From: Diplosphaera chodatii | Taxonomy: Eukaryota; Chlorophyta; Trebouxiophyceae; Prasiolales; Stichococcaceae | Length of the DNA stretch: 64,000 nt | Assembly: GCA_032358165.1 (NCBI GenBank) | Contig: JAALGY010000061.1 | Span: 186,001-250,000, forward strand | Direction: 5' to 3' | Shown here: positions 11,613 to 23,474 of the stretch, in pieces | How the letters are laid out: every line of letters starts with the position of its first letter | Position numbering within the stretch: the stretch's first letter is position 1 | Position numbers and translations under genes: made by a program | The notes under the pieces: generated by a model | Seen by the model: only the letters and a program-made list of their open reading frames with translations | Told to the model about the DNA's origin: nothing | Database searches by the model: none

Positions 11613-12877
11613 TCAGCCCTTGGGTGCAAAGGAGCTGCCACACCCACAGGACGCCTCCGCATTTGGGTTCGATACCACCTACGCATGAAAATAACCTCTA
11701 GTCCCACACTGTTCGCGCCTGGTGTCATGTGCAAATGGTGTCATGTGCACGCAATGAGGACGCTTTCCAGAACAGGGTCCAAACAATCTCATTCAGGTCA
11801 GCAAGCTGGCATGCCAGCAGCATCACGGGGTGGTATTTGTCTGGTGCACTTGCCTCGAAGGCTGAGCGTATGATGTCGGTGGTGTAGTCGATCGTTGAGC
11901 CGCGCACGAACTCGTAGGACACGGGGTCACACACCAGAGTCGCCTGCCCCTTGTTGACCACCCTGTACAGGTGCAACATGCTGGTACCAAACCCACTGCG
12001 AGTTCAGGCGCTCATGCTTGCTGCCCCTAATGCCCGTGCAGTGCGGCCTCAGCGGCTGGCTGCATTTGCCAGGCGATGCCAAGCGTAGCAGCTCTGACCA
12101 GCTAGCCCTGTATAAGCTAGCCAAATGGGTGGCGACACAGACCACTGCAGCCATGGTCAATCAGACACAACCCAGCCGCGCACCTGTCATCCGGCGCGGG
12201 CTCCTGGTCCAGGTTGAAGTGGTAGGTGAACCCCGAGCAGCCGCCGCCCTCCACCGTCAGCCGCAGCACCAGGGGCTGCCCCGGCGTGTCTGCCGCCAGC
12301 TCCCCAAGCCTCTGCAGGACAAGCTGAAACTGTGAACCGGCATGCGGAAAGTGCACCTACAACCATCGCAGGATGTGTGTACATCACAGCCTGCGCCGCT
12401 GGAGGTAGCTGCACGGTTGACACCACCGCCTCACGGAAAAGGCCTGGCGCAACTGCTGGTGCTGGAACTTGGAGTGCTCATATGTGCATACGATTGTGGA
12501 AAACGCAGCGCTTGCCTTGCCAAGAGTAAAACATGATGTATGCAAAATTTGACAGCCTGCGCACTGCAGATGTGTCTCAGAAGGCGGACCTCGACTGCAG
12601 AGTCTGTGAACTCCAGCTCGACAGCGCCCTCATCGGCATCTGCCACTTGCGCAGCATCTGCGGCGAAGCCTCTGCACGCTGCCCAGCTGCACGGCTGAGC
12701 TGCCACGTGCTGAGCCGCGATGCAGAGGGCCTGCCGTTGGACTGCGTGCAGCTGCGTCGATGTCCGCCAGGCGACGGCGTCTGCTGCTGCAATGGCACCG
12801 CGGGTGTGCGCCACCTCACATTGCCGTGCAATGGTGCTCAGCCGCGAGTGCAGCAGCGCTGCCCTTCTTGCTGCCAT
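11613..12877 (-). CDS. ISCA2: ISCA2-type A-type iron-sulfur carrier, mitochondrial
   Basis: A-type carrier protein that helps build [4Fe-4S] clusters in the mitochondrial matrix. Exons (minus): 12590-12877, 12184-12311, 11854-11962, 11613-11678; 196 residues. The first 90 or so residues are an Arg/Ala/Ser presequence (MAARRAALLHSRLSTIARQ). The core contains VEGGGCSGF (Cys121), DPVSYEFVRGSTIDY and a C-terminal SCGCGSSF (Cys186, Cys188), so all three cluster-ligand cysteines are present. GGGCSGF and GCGSSF fit ISCA2 better than ISCA1. The last intron has a GC donor (CGAG|GCAAGT at 11853-11852 on the minus strand); using it restores the conserved end SAFE+VVSNPNAEASC, which no GT donor does. It is head-to-head with LTO1. 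Confidence 0.93.
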
Positions 12878-13121
12878 AACTACTGGCAGAGCAACAATGC
12901 CTTTCACTGCATGCGGAAGCGTGGTGCAAGTGAGCTTATGCGGGATCTTGGCAAGCCATGGCCATGAGGTTGAGGACATCACGTGAACCGGGCTGAAGCT
13001 GGTCATTTGGATGTTTGCAAATAAAGCCTGAGCGTGCATCCGTCAGTGCAGTTTTCCGCTGTCGCATGCTCAGATGCATTCATCGGCCAGGTGACGTGCC
13101 GTAGGCGTCGTGTGACTTGGG
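12878..13121. promoter_or_regulatory. bidirectional promoter between ISCA2-type gene and LTO1
   Basis: Only 244 bp separate the two start codons on opposite strands, so both promoters and 5' UTRs must share it. No specific factor site can be named from sequence. Confidence 0.65.
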
Positions 13122-13971
13122 ATGGCTGACCTGTTCGACTCGACGGTCAACCTTGAGGAGCAGCATGTGGCCGACGGCTACCAGAAGGGCATCGAGTGAG
13201 TGTTATCGCACACGGGAGCGCATGCTCGAAACTTGCAGGCCGGAGCCCAACCATGAGCATGCATTCAGCATGCCGCAAACCATGTAGACCAATGCTCTAG
13301 GTTGACTGGTGCAGGGACGGCAGGGTGGCTGGGCTGCAGGAAGGCCGTGATCTGGGCAAGACGAAGGGCTACGAGATAGGCTACGAGGTTGGTCTCTACG
13401 AAGGTGGGTCTGGTGGATCCAGTTGCGTCTCCGCGGACAAGCCATGCAATGTTGCCATGCAATGAAGGCATGCGGGTGTCGTTAGACCCTGGCCAGATTG
13501 TGATTTCATGATGAAGTGTCTCGAGACCTTCCATGCTGCAGGCTGCGTGGCGGGGTGGAGGCAGCGGCAGCGGGCGGACCCGGCCATGCTGCCGGCCCGG
13601 GTGGAGGCCGCCGTGGCGTCGCTGGAGGCGCTGCTCGCCCGCATGCCGCTGGACGACCCCAAGGTGCGCCGCCTGATGCTGCTCGCGTTGCACTGCGATG
13701 CTGCAGTGCATGACCTGCAAGCAGCATGCAACAAACACACGATTTCATATGATCATGCACGAAGGCATGGCCATTTGATTGATGCACGGCCACAGATAGG
13801 ATGCAGATTGCCAAGATTGCCATCTCTGCCATGCAGGACGACGGCCTGCTGGAGGTGTTGGAGGCAATGCGGGGGAAGTTCAAGACGATTGTCGCAATGC
13901 TCGGCACTGCTGAGGCGTACGCCAGCAAGGATGAGCCTCCAGCCGCGTCAGCTGCAGCGCTGGATTTCTGA
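13122..13971 (+). CDS. LTO1: LTO1 homologue (Yae1-domain adaptor for cytosolic Fe-S assembly)
   Basis: Cytosolic partner of Yae1; in yeast and human the pair recruits the cytosolic Fe-S targeting complex to the ribosome-recycling ATPase ABCE1/Rli1. Exons: 13122-13195, 13315-13403, 13542-13663, 13837-13971; phases close, 139 residues. Residues near 19-55 carry the deca-GX3 repeat of the Yae1_N family (DGYQKGIEDG, GLQEGRDLGKTKGYEIGYEV). The second half (LEALLARMPLDDPK, LEAMRGKFKTIV) matches the LTO1 C-terminal helices. The protein ends ALDF; Leu-Asp-Phe fits the reported C-terminal targeting tripeptide [LIM]-[DES]-[WF]. The start is the first ATG of the conserved frame, 244 bp from the ISCA2-type start. 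Confidence 0.88.
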
Positions 13972-14943
13972 GGCAGCGGCGGGTCGATGTCAGAGCGTAC
14001 CATGTCAGCACTGCACACGAACAGCTTGACAAGGCGCTGCCACCAGCGGCGCTGCAGTGCACAGCAGCGGGTGGGTGGCCCCAGAGCTCAAGCGCAGCCC
14101 GGCATGCTGGCCGCATGCGGGTACATCCGGGCAGCCGTGATGGTGGGCTGCTGACGCCCCACACCCTGGGCAGATCAGCCGGTGAGCCGCAGGACAGTCA
14201 GCCCCCAGCGTGCACCAGCGACATGCTGCACGGTTGCGCACATGCAAGCTGGGTGGGAATGCGCTGCTGCGCTCCATCAGGTGTGGTGCACCAACCAGCA
14301 GGCGCCCGCGCTTGCGGTATCATGCACGTGCCTTCTGCTTTGGTCAGGAGCATTCTACTGTGGCATGCTGGCCGCCGCATGTGCCTGACTGTGTGCTGCT
14401 GCCTTGCCCAGGGATTCAGCTCCTAGGAGTCGGGACCAGCAAGGCGCTACAGTCCCTGGTCGGCACTCACACAGCTGCAATGCATCATTGCGAATGGCTG
14501 CGCCCCGGCCGCATGCATGGAAGTAGTTAGCAGTCCCGGAGGGTGCGGCAATCCACCGTCAGCGCGCTCAGAGAACTCATGCCAGCCTGTTTTTTTTTTG
14601 CTGACACCTTCAGATTCTGACGGCCTAGGGATGGAGTGGTACGGTAGCCTCTGGTGAAAGGCGCCTCGTTGTTCAAGAGGAGCACGGCCACTCTACATGC
14701 CTGCCATCGGCAGCACCTTCACTGTGCAAGTGCATCATGTACAGCAACCATTAATATGGCATATTTTGTAGTCCTCCTGCCGCTCTCTGTTTGCGTAAAA
14801 GCAAGCCAATCAACCACCACTGCTACAATACACTTACACCTGCTCACCCCTGCGACCTCCCATATGCTCTACTGCTACCGTTGAGCGGGGTCTCGACGGT
14901 CATTTGCAATTCTGCCTGCAGATACTTGCTTGCTCCTGCAATT

Positions 14944-14986
<43 letters not shown>

Positions 14987-15106
14987 GCACTCACCCTGTG
15001 GCATGAAACCCTCTGCTTCTTTGACAGTCGCATCACCGCCTCATACTCCTGCTGATTTACTAGCCATTTGCTAGCCTGAAAGCACCGTCCACTGATGGCA
15101 ATCGGA
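13972..15106. other. convergent intergenic region with trinucleotide repeat
   Basis: About 1.1 kb between the 3' ends of LTO1 and the DnaJ-type gene. It contains a T-run near 14590 and the CTG repeat at 14947-14985. No coding exon could be supported. Confidence 0.6.
14947..14985. repeat. (CTG)13 / (CAG)13 microsatellite
   Basis: Thirteen uninterrupted CTG units on the plus strand. It lies about 120 bp beyond the stop codon of the minus-strand DnaJ-type gene, probably in its 3' UTR, where it reads CAG in the transcript. Not within a supported coding exon. Confidence 0.85.
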
Positions 15107-16799
15107 TCATTGCTCCACAGGACATCCGCGCTCCAGCCAGCCGGCCCTGTAGCCGGTGCCCTGGCAGTGTGAACACTTGACTTCGCCCTGCAGGGCACGA
15201 AGGAATATTACCTCTTGACCACGGGGCAAAAGAAAAGATGATGCTGCAGGTGAGGACGAGAACAACAAGGGGATGTGAGCAAAGCACAGCAAAAGAACGG
15301 CGCATGATGACACCTCGGATGTAATAAGTCCACGCCTCTGTTGCCACACCTGAGCACTGGTGTCTATCACGTCACTATGGATGCAGAAACGCACCGTGCC
15401 ATTGCAGATGGGGCACGGCTTGCAGCCCTGTTCCAGGCTGCAGAAGCGCTCGTGGCCCACCATCATGGCGCCTGCACATTACAGACTTCGCTTTACGGGC
15501 TTTGATGACAGGCCAAATATGGTGTCATCAAACGCAAGGCTGCTGCAAGGGCTGCGCATGCATGTGCTGCCCAAGACATACAATCTGCTGCCTGCAACTC
15601 AACTCTCAACGGTGACCATGAATGGCTCAGTCACATGCTGAAATGCACAAGGGAGCAGTGTGGGATGGCCAGCAACAGCAGCGCCCACCTGTGCTGTTGC
15701 AGTAGCGGCAGCTGCGCGAGCCGCTGCCCTCGCAGCAGTCGCACGGCGCCGGCGCCGGCTTCTGCATTGACAACAGGGGCGCATCTGTGGCGCATGTCAT
15801 GCTCATCTTGGGGAACGGCTACATGTTGACAGCACGGCACCAGACACTATGAACCAAGTGTGCACCAGGAAGGCTAGTGGGTTGTGATGGCACCACGTGC
15901 ACTTGCGTAACCAGTGGTACATGTTGAAATTTGCCACGCAGAGCCTCCAGGACTTCCTTAAAGCAGGCGGCTCCAGCTCCCCGCACGCCAATGCATTGGC
16001 GTCCGGAGTTTGGTACATCTAGCTGCTCATGCAAACCAGCACCTTGCCGACGCTCCACATGAGGTCCAGGTGGCGGCTCATCTGCTTGAAGCGCTCCGCC
16101 TCGTACGTCTCCAGCTCCCGTGTCACGCCCGTGTCACCCTGCAGCAGGGCATGACCAACATCCTGGGTGCAAGGCGCCCTGTGTGACACACGAGACCTGC
16201 AGGGTGCGACCGCAGCTATGTGCACCAGACTCTCCTATGCACCATGCCCAGCTCGCCAGATGGTTATGTTGCTTCGGCAGCACAGGTTGAGCATCATTCC
16301 AGCACACGGCTGGCTACTCCATGGAACCCACCTCTTCATCGTCGTCTATACTCTGGCCGGCGCCGGAGCCGCTGACAGCAGCGACTCGCCGCAGCTGCAC
16401 GCTGCCGCCGCCGCCGCTGCACCGCATGCTGGGCCACTGCCCTTGGCATGTCGCTTGCCTGCAGCTGCTGCAACATCGGCCCGGGCGCTGGCTGTGCGGC
16501 AGCTGTCTGGTGCTGCGTGTGCTGCTGTGCATCGAGGCGCGACGCGCTGGACTGCTGGGCTGCCGCCGGATGGCTGCGCAGTGGCAGGCACTGGGCAGCG
16601 GCACCGTCGCCGCACGCCTGATGTCCTGCACTGTAGCATGCATATGCCCGGCGAAAGCCCGGGACGAGTGTGCAGCTGCCGTCCAGCCAGGCGCCCCGCT
16701 GAACCTGGACGCGCTGCCAGGCGGCTGCATCACCCTGGAGACTGGAGCTGGTCTTGCAATTGCAAGTGAAGGGCGCGGCATGACTGACAAGCGCATCAT
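15107..16799 (-). CDS. DnaJ-type zinc-finger protein, plastid-targeted
   Basis: Probable plastid protein with a Cys-rich domain like the zinc-binding region of DnaJ but no J domain, as in BSD2- and PSA2-like assembly factors of photosynthetic complexes. Exons (minus): 16332-16799, 16043-16138, 15689-15761, 15395-15471, 15107-15187; 264 residues. An in-frame TAG lies just upstream of ATG 16799. The first 150 or so residues are Arg/Ser/Ala-rich, consistent with a transit peptide. A conserved helix follows (ETYEAERFKQMSRHLDLMW), then four CxxCxG-type motifs: CDCCEGSG (Cys195/198), CRYCNSTG (Cys206/209), CPICNGTG and CSHCQGTG. Two motif halves are built across splice junctions, which supports the joins. 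The client protein cannot be told from sequence. Confidence 0.85.
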
Positions 16800-19373
16800 G
16801 TCAGCCACCTAGAGCGGTCCTTCAAGCACTCCAGCGCAGTCGTGGGTCAACGTATCATCACACGCTGCGTGGCGCTGTGAAAATCCGCTGTATCGCGCGT
16901 CACGGTAGCGTCAGCTTCGTCCAGGCTTCAAGCTGGCTGAATCGGTGTCGAACTTCAAGACAAATTTGATGGCCGCCAACTTGACCTCCCTTCTACAGCG
17001 TCCACAGCTTCTTCTGAACTGACTGCAGCATGCAAGCAGGTCTCTGAGCACTGCCCGACAGCAGCGCGGCGTATGGGCGGGGCACCCACTTCATCGACCC
17101 TCCATTCAAAGTCCCTCGCAACAGATGGCCCAGTTCGAGGCTCGCATGCAGGCATATTGTTCAATGCAGCCTGCCTCTATGCAATACTAGCTTGTCTTGA
17201 TCAAGTGCAAGCTTTGTTTTAGGAAGTTTGCTGAGGGTTTTCACCTGAAGAGAGTGCCAGAGCAAGGCCATCGAAAGATGCAGCAGGTGGTGGGCAGGTG
17301 ATCGGCCTCTGGAGCCTGCCAGCATGACCCGCTGAAGGAGCGCAGACAGCTCACAGGCATCAGGTGGGTGCGTTGCCATCCATCAGCGGCTCTTGCGGGT
17401 GATGGGGCCTAATCAAGGCGGTGGGATGGCACCGCAAATGGCGTGGGGGCTTGCCAGCGCAGCTGCTGATGGCAGGCCTGAAGAGGGCATGGGGATTCGT
17501 TGAGCCGTACACGGTTGCTTGCGGATCATAGTAGATGAATGCGCAGGCCACTGGGGTTTGCAGCATGTGGAGACAAGCCTGCTGTGGACACTTGTCAGAC
17601 AGCCCGTCAAAGGCAAGCTCGGCCGCTGGCAGCTCAGCTTCTCAACCACGCTTTGCGTTGGACTGTAAGGACCGTTGCTGTGGTCGGGCGATATCACACG
17701 TAACTTGCTGTAGTGCATAGCATCAGCTGCGCACGATCATCTGTGTGGGCAGCAGATGCAGCTGTGGGTTTGGATGCACGGCGCTCGGGCGGTCAAACGT
17801 ACCTGCCTTCGCCCTTGTGTCTGCTCATGGCCTGCTGCGCACCCACGGGGCCTGTCTCGCATAGTGGGCATATCGGTCGCAAGATGTGCACCCACAGCAG
17901 CTGTGCAGCATCCGCCGTCCGGTTCAAGCGGAACTGATGAGCACCTCAGGATAATTTGACGCAGGGTAACATCGTGTCATCGGATCCCCGCTGTGAAGGG
18001 CTGAGCGCTGCCTGTCACACTATTTGCACGGCGCACTGCCCAGGGTGTGCCGGACGTGTCACACGTTGCAGGCCGTCTGTGTCGCAGCAAGCCCGTCACA
18101 AGCACAATTCATCATAGCTGCGTGCTGTTCAAGCGCGTGCCGCGGTCTAGCCGGCTGTGACGCCGAAAGGACACCCGGGATGCTGGTGGTGCTCACAGGG
18201 GAATCTGGGTCTTGATCCACACGCCCCGCGCGAGCACTGTCGCTCGCTATTTCCGTTCGCTCAACGAGTCGTAGCCCAGCGGGTCCTCCCGGCAGCCATG
18301 TCCGGCTACTGGAGCCCGATCTCGCGCATCGGACTGTGGGGTCGCAGCCCCGGATACGTTTCCAATCAGCAGTTGCACAGCCCGCAAGGCTCTGTGGGGC
18401 CGCGATCCGCGCGTCCCTGGAGCCATGCGGTGCGAATTCGAATTAATAGACGTAAAGGCGGGCGTTGAGTTCAGGGAATGGCGCCACAGTTGTCTGATGG
18501 GCCCAGCGCCCATTGCACCCTGTGGTGTGTGGGTCTCATGCATTTGCGTCTGCTCGTGCACACATGCCCCGCTCGCGTCTCGAGCTCATGTGATGGTCCC
18601 GGATCATCATTTGGCTGATCCTGGCGGGGTTTTCGCGCCCGACAATGCCCTGTGTCGCAAGATGCACCGCGTGCGTCAGAGATGTGAGTCACAGGTCCTG
18701 CCGGTACACTCTGGACCTTCGCGCCTCGGCTGCCGGCCGTGCACCACATTTTGGCGTATCTGAGGCTGTGATGTAGTATCATGACCATCAGTCTGGGCGA
18801 TCGCGCCAGGCAAGGAGGTCCGACACGTCCTCCACGACCAGACTTTGTTGCCGACCAGGCCACAGCGAGGTCCAGAAAGCACAGCCAGATCACGTTTCCC
18901 AGTCGCAGCCGTGATTGTGGAATCGAATCACGATTCTTTGCCATGGTCTGCCGAGAAGTGCAGCTCGAGGCCGCTGCATATGCACGACGGGGTGCTGCTG
19001 CTCCTCTGACTCATTCCACCGCGTCAGAGCTGAGTCACGCCACGAACTCGCGCTCAACTCCATCTGCTCCTCTGTTGATGTGATGAAGGTGTTTCGAACA
19101 TGGTTTTGGGCCGATAGTTCTGGTCCTGCGCCGTCGTCATGGCGCCAGGCCATGCTACAGGCACAGCAAAGAGCATAGCATGCACATCGGCCTATCAATG
19201 GGACTGCCTCGGTAGCTACACGGTTGATTTCGTCCAGTCCGTTGCCACAATGTGGCAGCTACCGCCGGGCGCTTGCCGTAGCCGAACACAGGACCCTCAG
19301 AGCGCCGCCTCTGTTTGCTTGCCAGCAGGCGCCTGATGCAGAGCCATACCCTTGTGTGCTGCAGGGCCCCACC
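16800..19373. promoter_or_regulatory. 2.6-kb divergent intergenic region, no gene seen
   Basis: Lies between the start of the DnaJ-type gene (minus) and the start of the MYB gene (plus). It is less GC-rich than the flanking exons and has only short or motif-free frames. It should contain the MYB promoter; a CAG acceptor at 19364 just before the MYB ATG hints at a 5' UTR intron. Confidence 0.5.
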
Positions 19374-22300
19374 ATGTCGTCCAGCCAATTCGACGACGAC
19401 AGCAAGAAGGGCGCCTGGACGCCGGAGGAGGACGAGCAGCTGAAGGAGCTGGTCGCGCTGTACGGCCCCAAGGGCTGGTCCGTCATCGCGAAGGACGTCC
19501 CGGGGCGCTCCGGCAAGTCCTGCCGCCTGCGGTGCGCCGACAGCCCGATGTGCAAACGGCTTTCATATACTGCATGAGGTTACTAGGGGTTGCAGGCGCA
19601 GATAGGATCGAAATGGCAGGAAACAACGTGCAGTTGCAGTAAGGTTTGCGGCATGCAAGCTGCTCATCTTTGCATCGCTGCTGGGCGCTGACCTTCTTGC
19701 CCAATGCATGCTGGAGGGTTGAAGCCCTTTAATCCTGCACCTGGGCAGGTGGTGCAACCAGCTGGACCCCAATGTGAACCGGGCGCCCTTCACCCACTGG
19801 GAGGACGCAGTCATCATCCGCGCCTGGCAGGTCCGCTCTCAGATCCGACCGCTTCATAGTCCACATGCGCCTCGTACCGCAGCTGCTGCAACTTATTGGA
19901 CAGGTCGATGCATGCGTGCTATCTGGTTCATACCAACTCGCTTCTGGTTCTGCACCGTCAGCTGGTCAGATGCCCAGGCACCAAGTGCGCTCAGCAGTTG
20001 ACCAAACCCCTGCCGGCCGCAGGAGCACTCCAACCGGTGGGCGCGCATCTCCAAGCTGCTGCAGGCGCGCACGGACAACAGCGTGAAGAACCACTGGAAC
20101 TCCACGCTGAAGCGCAAATACGAGCAGGGGCAGCTGGGCGACAACCCCTTCTACATCCGCGGCTACAACCTGCTGACCCTGCAGGACATGCTGCCGGTGA
20201 GCAGCATGTACGTCATGTGCTTCAGTGTACTCCACTGTCTGCACCATAAGGCCTGCGCCTGCACCTCGAATAGCACTGGCCGTCGTGCAGTGAGATGAGC
20301 TGCAGAAACAAGTTGGAATGATACAGACAGCTCACCTGCACAGGAGTCGGAGGTGTTCGTGCCACCCGGCTCGGGAGCGGCGTGGGGCGCGGCGGACGGC
20401 GGCGGCGGCGGCGGGGAGGACAGCGGCACCTGCCGCTCCACCCAGTCCGCCGACTCCATGGGCACCCCCCAGTCGCACTTCAAGGCCCGCCCCCGCCACA
20501 TCTCCAGCAAGCGCGCGCTGGGTGAGTCCGCTCTCGCTGCCATGGCATATGCTGGGGAGACTGCTGGTGCTGGTGCAGGGTGCCAGCCATAGATCGCACG
20601 GGTGCCGCCACTTGCTGCAGCCAGAAGTCAAGTCATGATCCTAAATGCATCTTTGTTCGGCGCTGCTGTGTGCTCTTTCTCGTTGTAAAGATCCCCACCC
20701 TGCATCGTTTCTGCAGAGCTGGACCTGGACTCAGAGACGGAGGGTGACGAAGACGATGACGACTGCCACCTCGTGCCCAGCGCCATGGACATCACCGGGT
20801 GCGCCCTCTTGCCCAACTTGCTCAAAGTCTAATGCGGATGGCTCAGACTCCATTTTGATGTTCTGTCTGAATGCCCTCCAGCATCTAGACTTTTCGAAGC
20901 TCGACACGCTGCGCACGTCACGTGGAGTGCTGTGTCTGTGCCCGGCCATGTCCAGCCCACCCATACCTGCCACCGGCTTGAAAAGTATCCCCGAAGAATA
21001 AACCCTGGCGCTGCTGCAGGGTGATGCTGCGGGATGGGCTGGACATGCTGGATGCGCTGACAGAGAGGGAGCGCAACGCTCTGATCGCCGCCGCCCGCCT
21101 CATCTCCTGCGTGAGCTGCACACCCCCCCTGCTGCGACCCACACGCCCAGCAACGTCTGCCTGCTGTCCCTGCACTGGGGCAGCCGCTGCATCTTGTCTG
21201 CTCTTTCCGGCATTTGGGAAGTGTATGAGGGCTAGAACACGTGGAGGGACGCGGACGGCAGTGCCAGTCTGTGTCTCCCACCACGTTGCTTATCAGACAG
21301 CGCTGCTCACTGTGTGTCGTCGTGGGTGCTTTGATGCTAGAAGTTGAGAGCGATGATGCGCCAGCTGTCGCCGATGAGTCCAGGGTGTCCTTGGGGTCTC
21401 AGCGTCAGGCATATGATGTGCAGGACATGAAGGGCGACTGGGAGCGGTACCTTGAGGACTCCAAGATGAACGACATCGGCAAGGAGTCCCGCCGGTTCTA
21501 CGAGATGGTCCAGCAGGAGGTAGGCCTGATATGGACACGCCATTGGATGCTGCACCATTGTGACTTGCTGGGGGGTTCACTGCCAGAGTTGTGAGCTCCC
21601 TCATGCACATGGCTTAGCTTGCCGTCCTGCGTAGAAAGCTGCAAACTACCGTACCCAAGTGCGTGCTTGCTCCTGGTAGGACGAGCTGGGGATCAGGGGC
21701 AAGATTCCGTCGCCTGCCTCGCTGCCCGGCTGGGAGTACTTCAGCAACCCTGCGGTGAAGCCTTGGCCCTACCCTCCGCAACCTCACACACAGTCCCTCA
21801 TCCTATGCATGATAGCAATCAACACAACATACATGCTCAGCAAGACGACCTAGATAGTGCTCCATAACCTGCTATGCAGTGAAGTGCATACCATGTGAAC
21901 ACATCAAATCCCGTTTGCAAAGCGCTGAGCAGGGTGCCATGCAACGCAGGCGATGGAGGCCATTCGCCGGGGAGCCCTGAACAGCGGGGCGGAGCGCGAC
22001 GGCTGCTCCCCATCCAAGCGCCAGCAGGGCCACCCGGTGTTCAACATCAGCGTCAACGCCTCCTCCGGTACGCCTGCAGTTCTGTTGCGCACCTCTGCCT
22101 GCGCATCTGGCCCAGACCACAGCCACGTCCCAAGCAGGGCACCAATGAACTGTGTATCTGTTTGCTGGCTCCAGCCGTTACTCTGACGCTGTTCAACCAT
22201 GCAGCTAGCACTGACAAAGATTGCGCCGGTGCTTGCAGCGGTCTTCTGTCAGGCGCACCCCACGACACCGGCCGCTGCGGCCGCACACAACCGGCTGGCG

Positions 22301-23474
22301 GCAGCCTCGCTCGCCATGCAGTCGCCCACCGATGCTGCGCTGCGCATGCTGGACGCTTCCAAGTGAGCTTGCAGCTGTGCTGGAGCGGTGGGGTATGCTG
22401 CTGTTGTTGCTGTCTTTCGTGCAGTTGAACCCTGACAACTCAAGCGCTCCTACATTGTCAACTGTCAACATGTCCTGCATGGTTTTCAGCAACTCTGCCT
22501 GCCATGCAGCTCGCCACTGCCCATCCTGCCCGAGGTGTCCGGGGAGTCAGGCCAGAAGAGTGACGGCGAGGAGGAGGTCGAGCCAGGCAACCCCAAGGAC
22601 GATGCTGCGACTGCCACAGATGGTGAAACTCGCTGTCTGGCTGCACCATCCGGCGCAACTGCCCCCGCTCTCATGCACTATCCACACGCCAAACGCTGCG
22701 GTGGCTTGCAGTGCAGCCAGCATCCAGGCCATTGGCCGACAACTGAGGTTGCAGCATGTGCAGGCTGGTTGCACGCAGCACACTCCGTGTGGGTGGCAGC
22801 CACATGCCTGCTTGAGAGCAGCCAGCCCACGCTCCTGCGTGGATGCCTGCAGGTGCAGCTGTGACCCCGGCACAGGGGGACCCCTTCGAGCAGCGTGCCC
22901 CGGTGGATGCCACGCCCATCCCGTTCATGGGCCAGGTGCGCTAGTAAGGCGTCAAAACGGTGCAGTGTAGCACTAGTCATCTTCAAGCCTCGCAGCTGCC
23001 AAGACTTCCATGTATGTTCGGCCCTGAGGCTCTTACTCGAGCATATCCCTGCAGCCTGCTGGCAGCACGCTGCAGCAGTATAAGAATGCACCTTGTATCT
23101 TGACAGCTAGGTAGTATTCTAGACTGATCACGGTGTCAAGGTGGCCCACAATGTGCACTGGCTGGTGGCCGACAACGGCTGGGCGCCTCATGGCCTCGTG
23201 CAGCAGCAGGCAAGCAGCTGACCCATGCTCACTGTTGCCCGCCGCCACCCGCTTCACGCATCGCATGCTGCATGCGCAGGGCGAGGGCCTGTTCGGCGAG
23301 CGCATGACGGACCTCAAGCGCGGGACGCCCGACTGGGTGCACGCCGCCCGCACCCCGGAGGGCCTGGGGCCCCTGGGCCACGCCGGCGGCGGCGCCGGCG
23401 ACGTCCCCGCCATGAAGCTGGCGGGCATCCACACCTCCCCGCACGCCGCCGCCGCCGCCAAGGTACCTACCTGA
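19374..23474 (+). CDS. R2R3-MYB transcription factor
   Basis: Nuclear DNA-binding protein. Exons: 19374-19531, 19749-19830, 20023-20196, 20344-20521, 20717-20798, 21020-21110, 21424-21519, 21680-21754, 21950-22067, 22239-22362, 22510-22622, 22853-22935, 23280-23474; all phases close, 522 residues. Repeat R2 has Trp15, Trp35 and Trp54; R3 has Phe67, Trp86 and Trp105, with the recognition helix [11 protein letters not shown], as in plant-type and animal c-MYB-type R2R3 pairs. The rest is unlike characterised plant MYBs: a Gly run, an acidic segment ([10 protein letters not shown]), a helix rich in charged residues ([15 protein letters not shown]), and a C-terminal stretch ending after an alanine run. 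The final exon might splice at 23461 instead of stopping at 23474. Function of the tail unknown. Confidence 0.92.

Noticed and set aside
14875..15198. Minus-strand frame with a run of 13 Gln, as if a poly-Gln protein
   Set aside because: It runs through the CTG microsatellite past the stop of the DnaJ-type gene in a different frame; no start or splice evidence.
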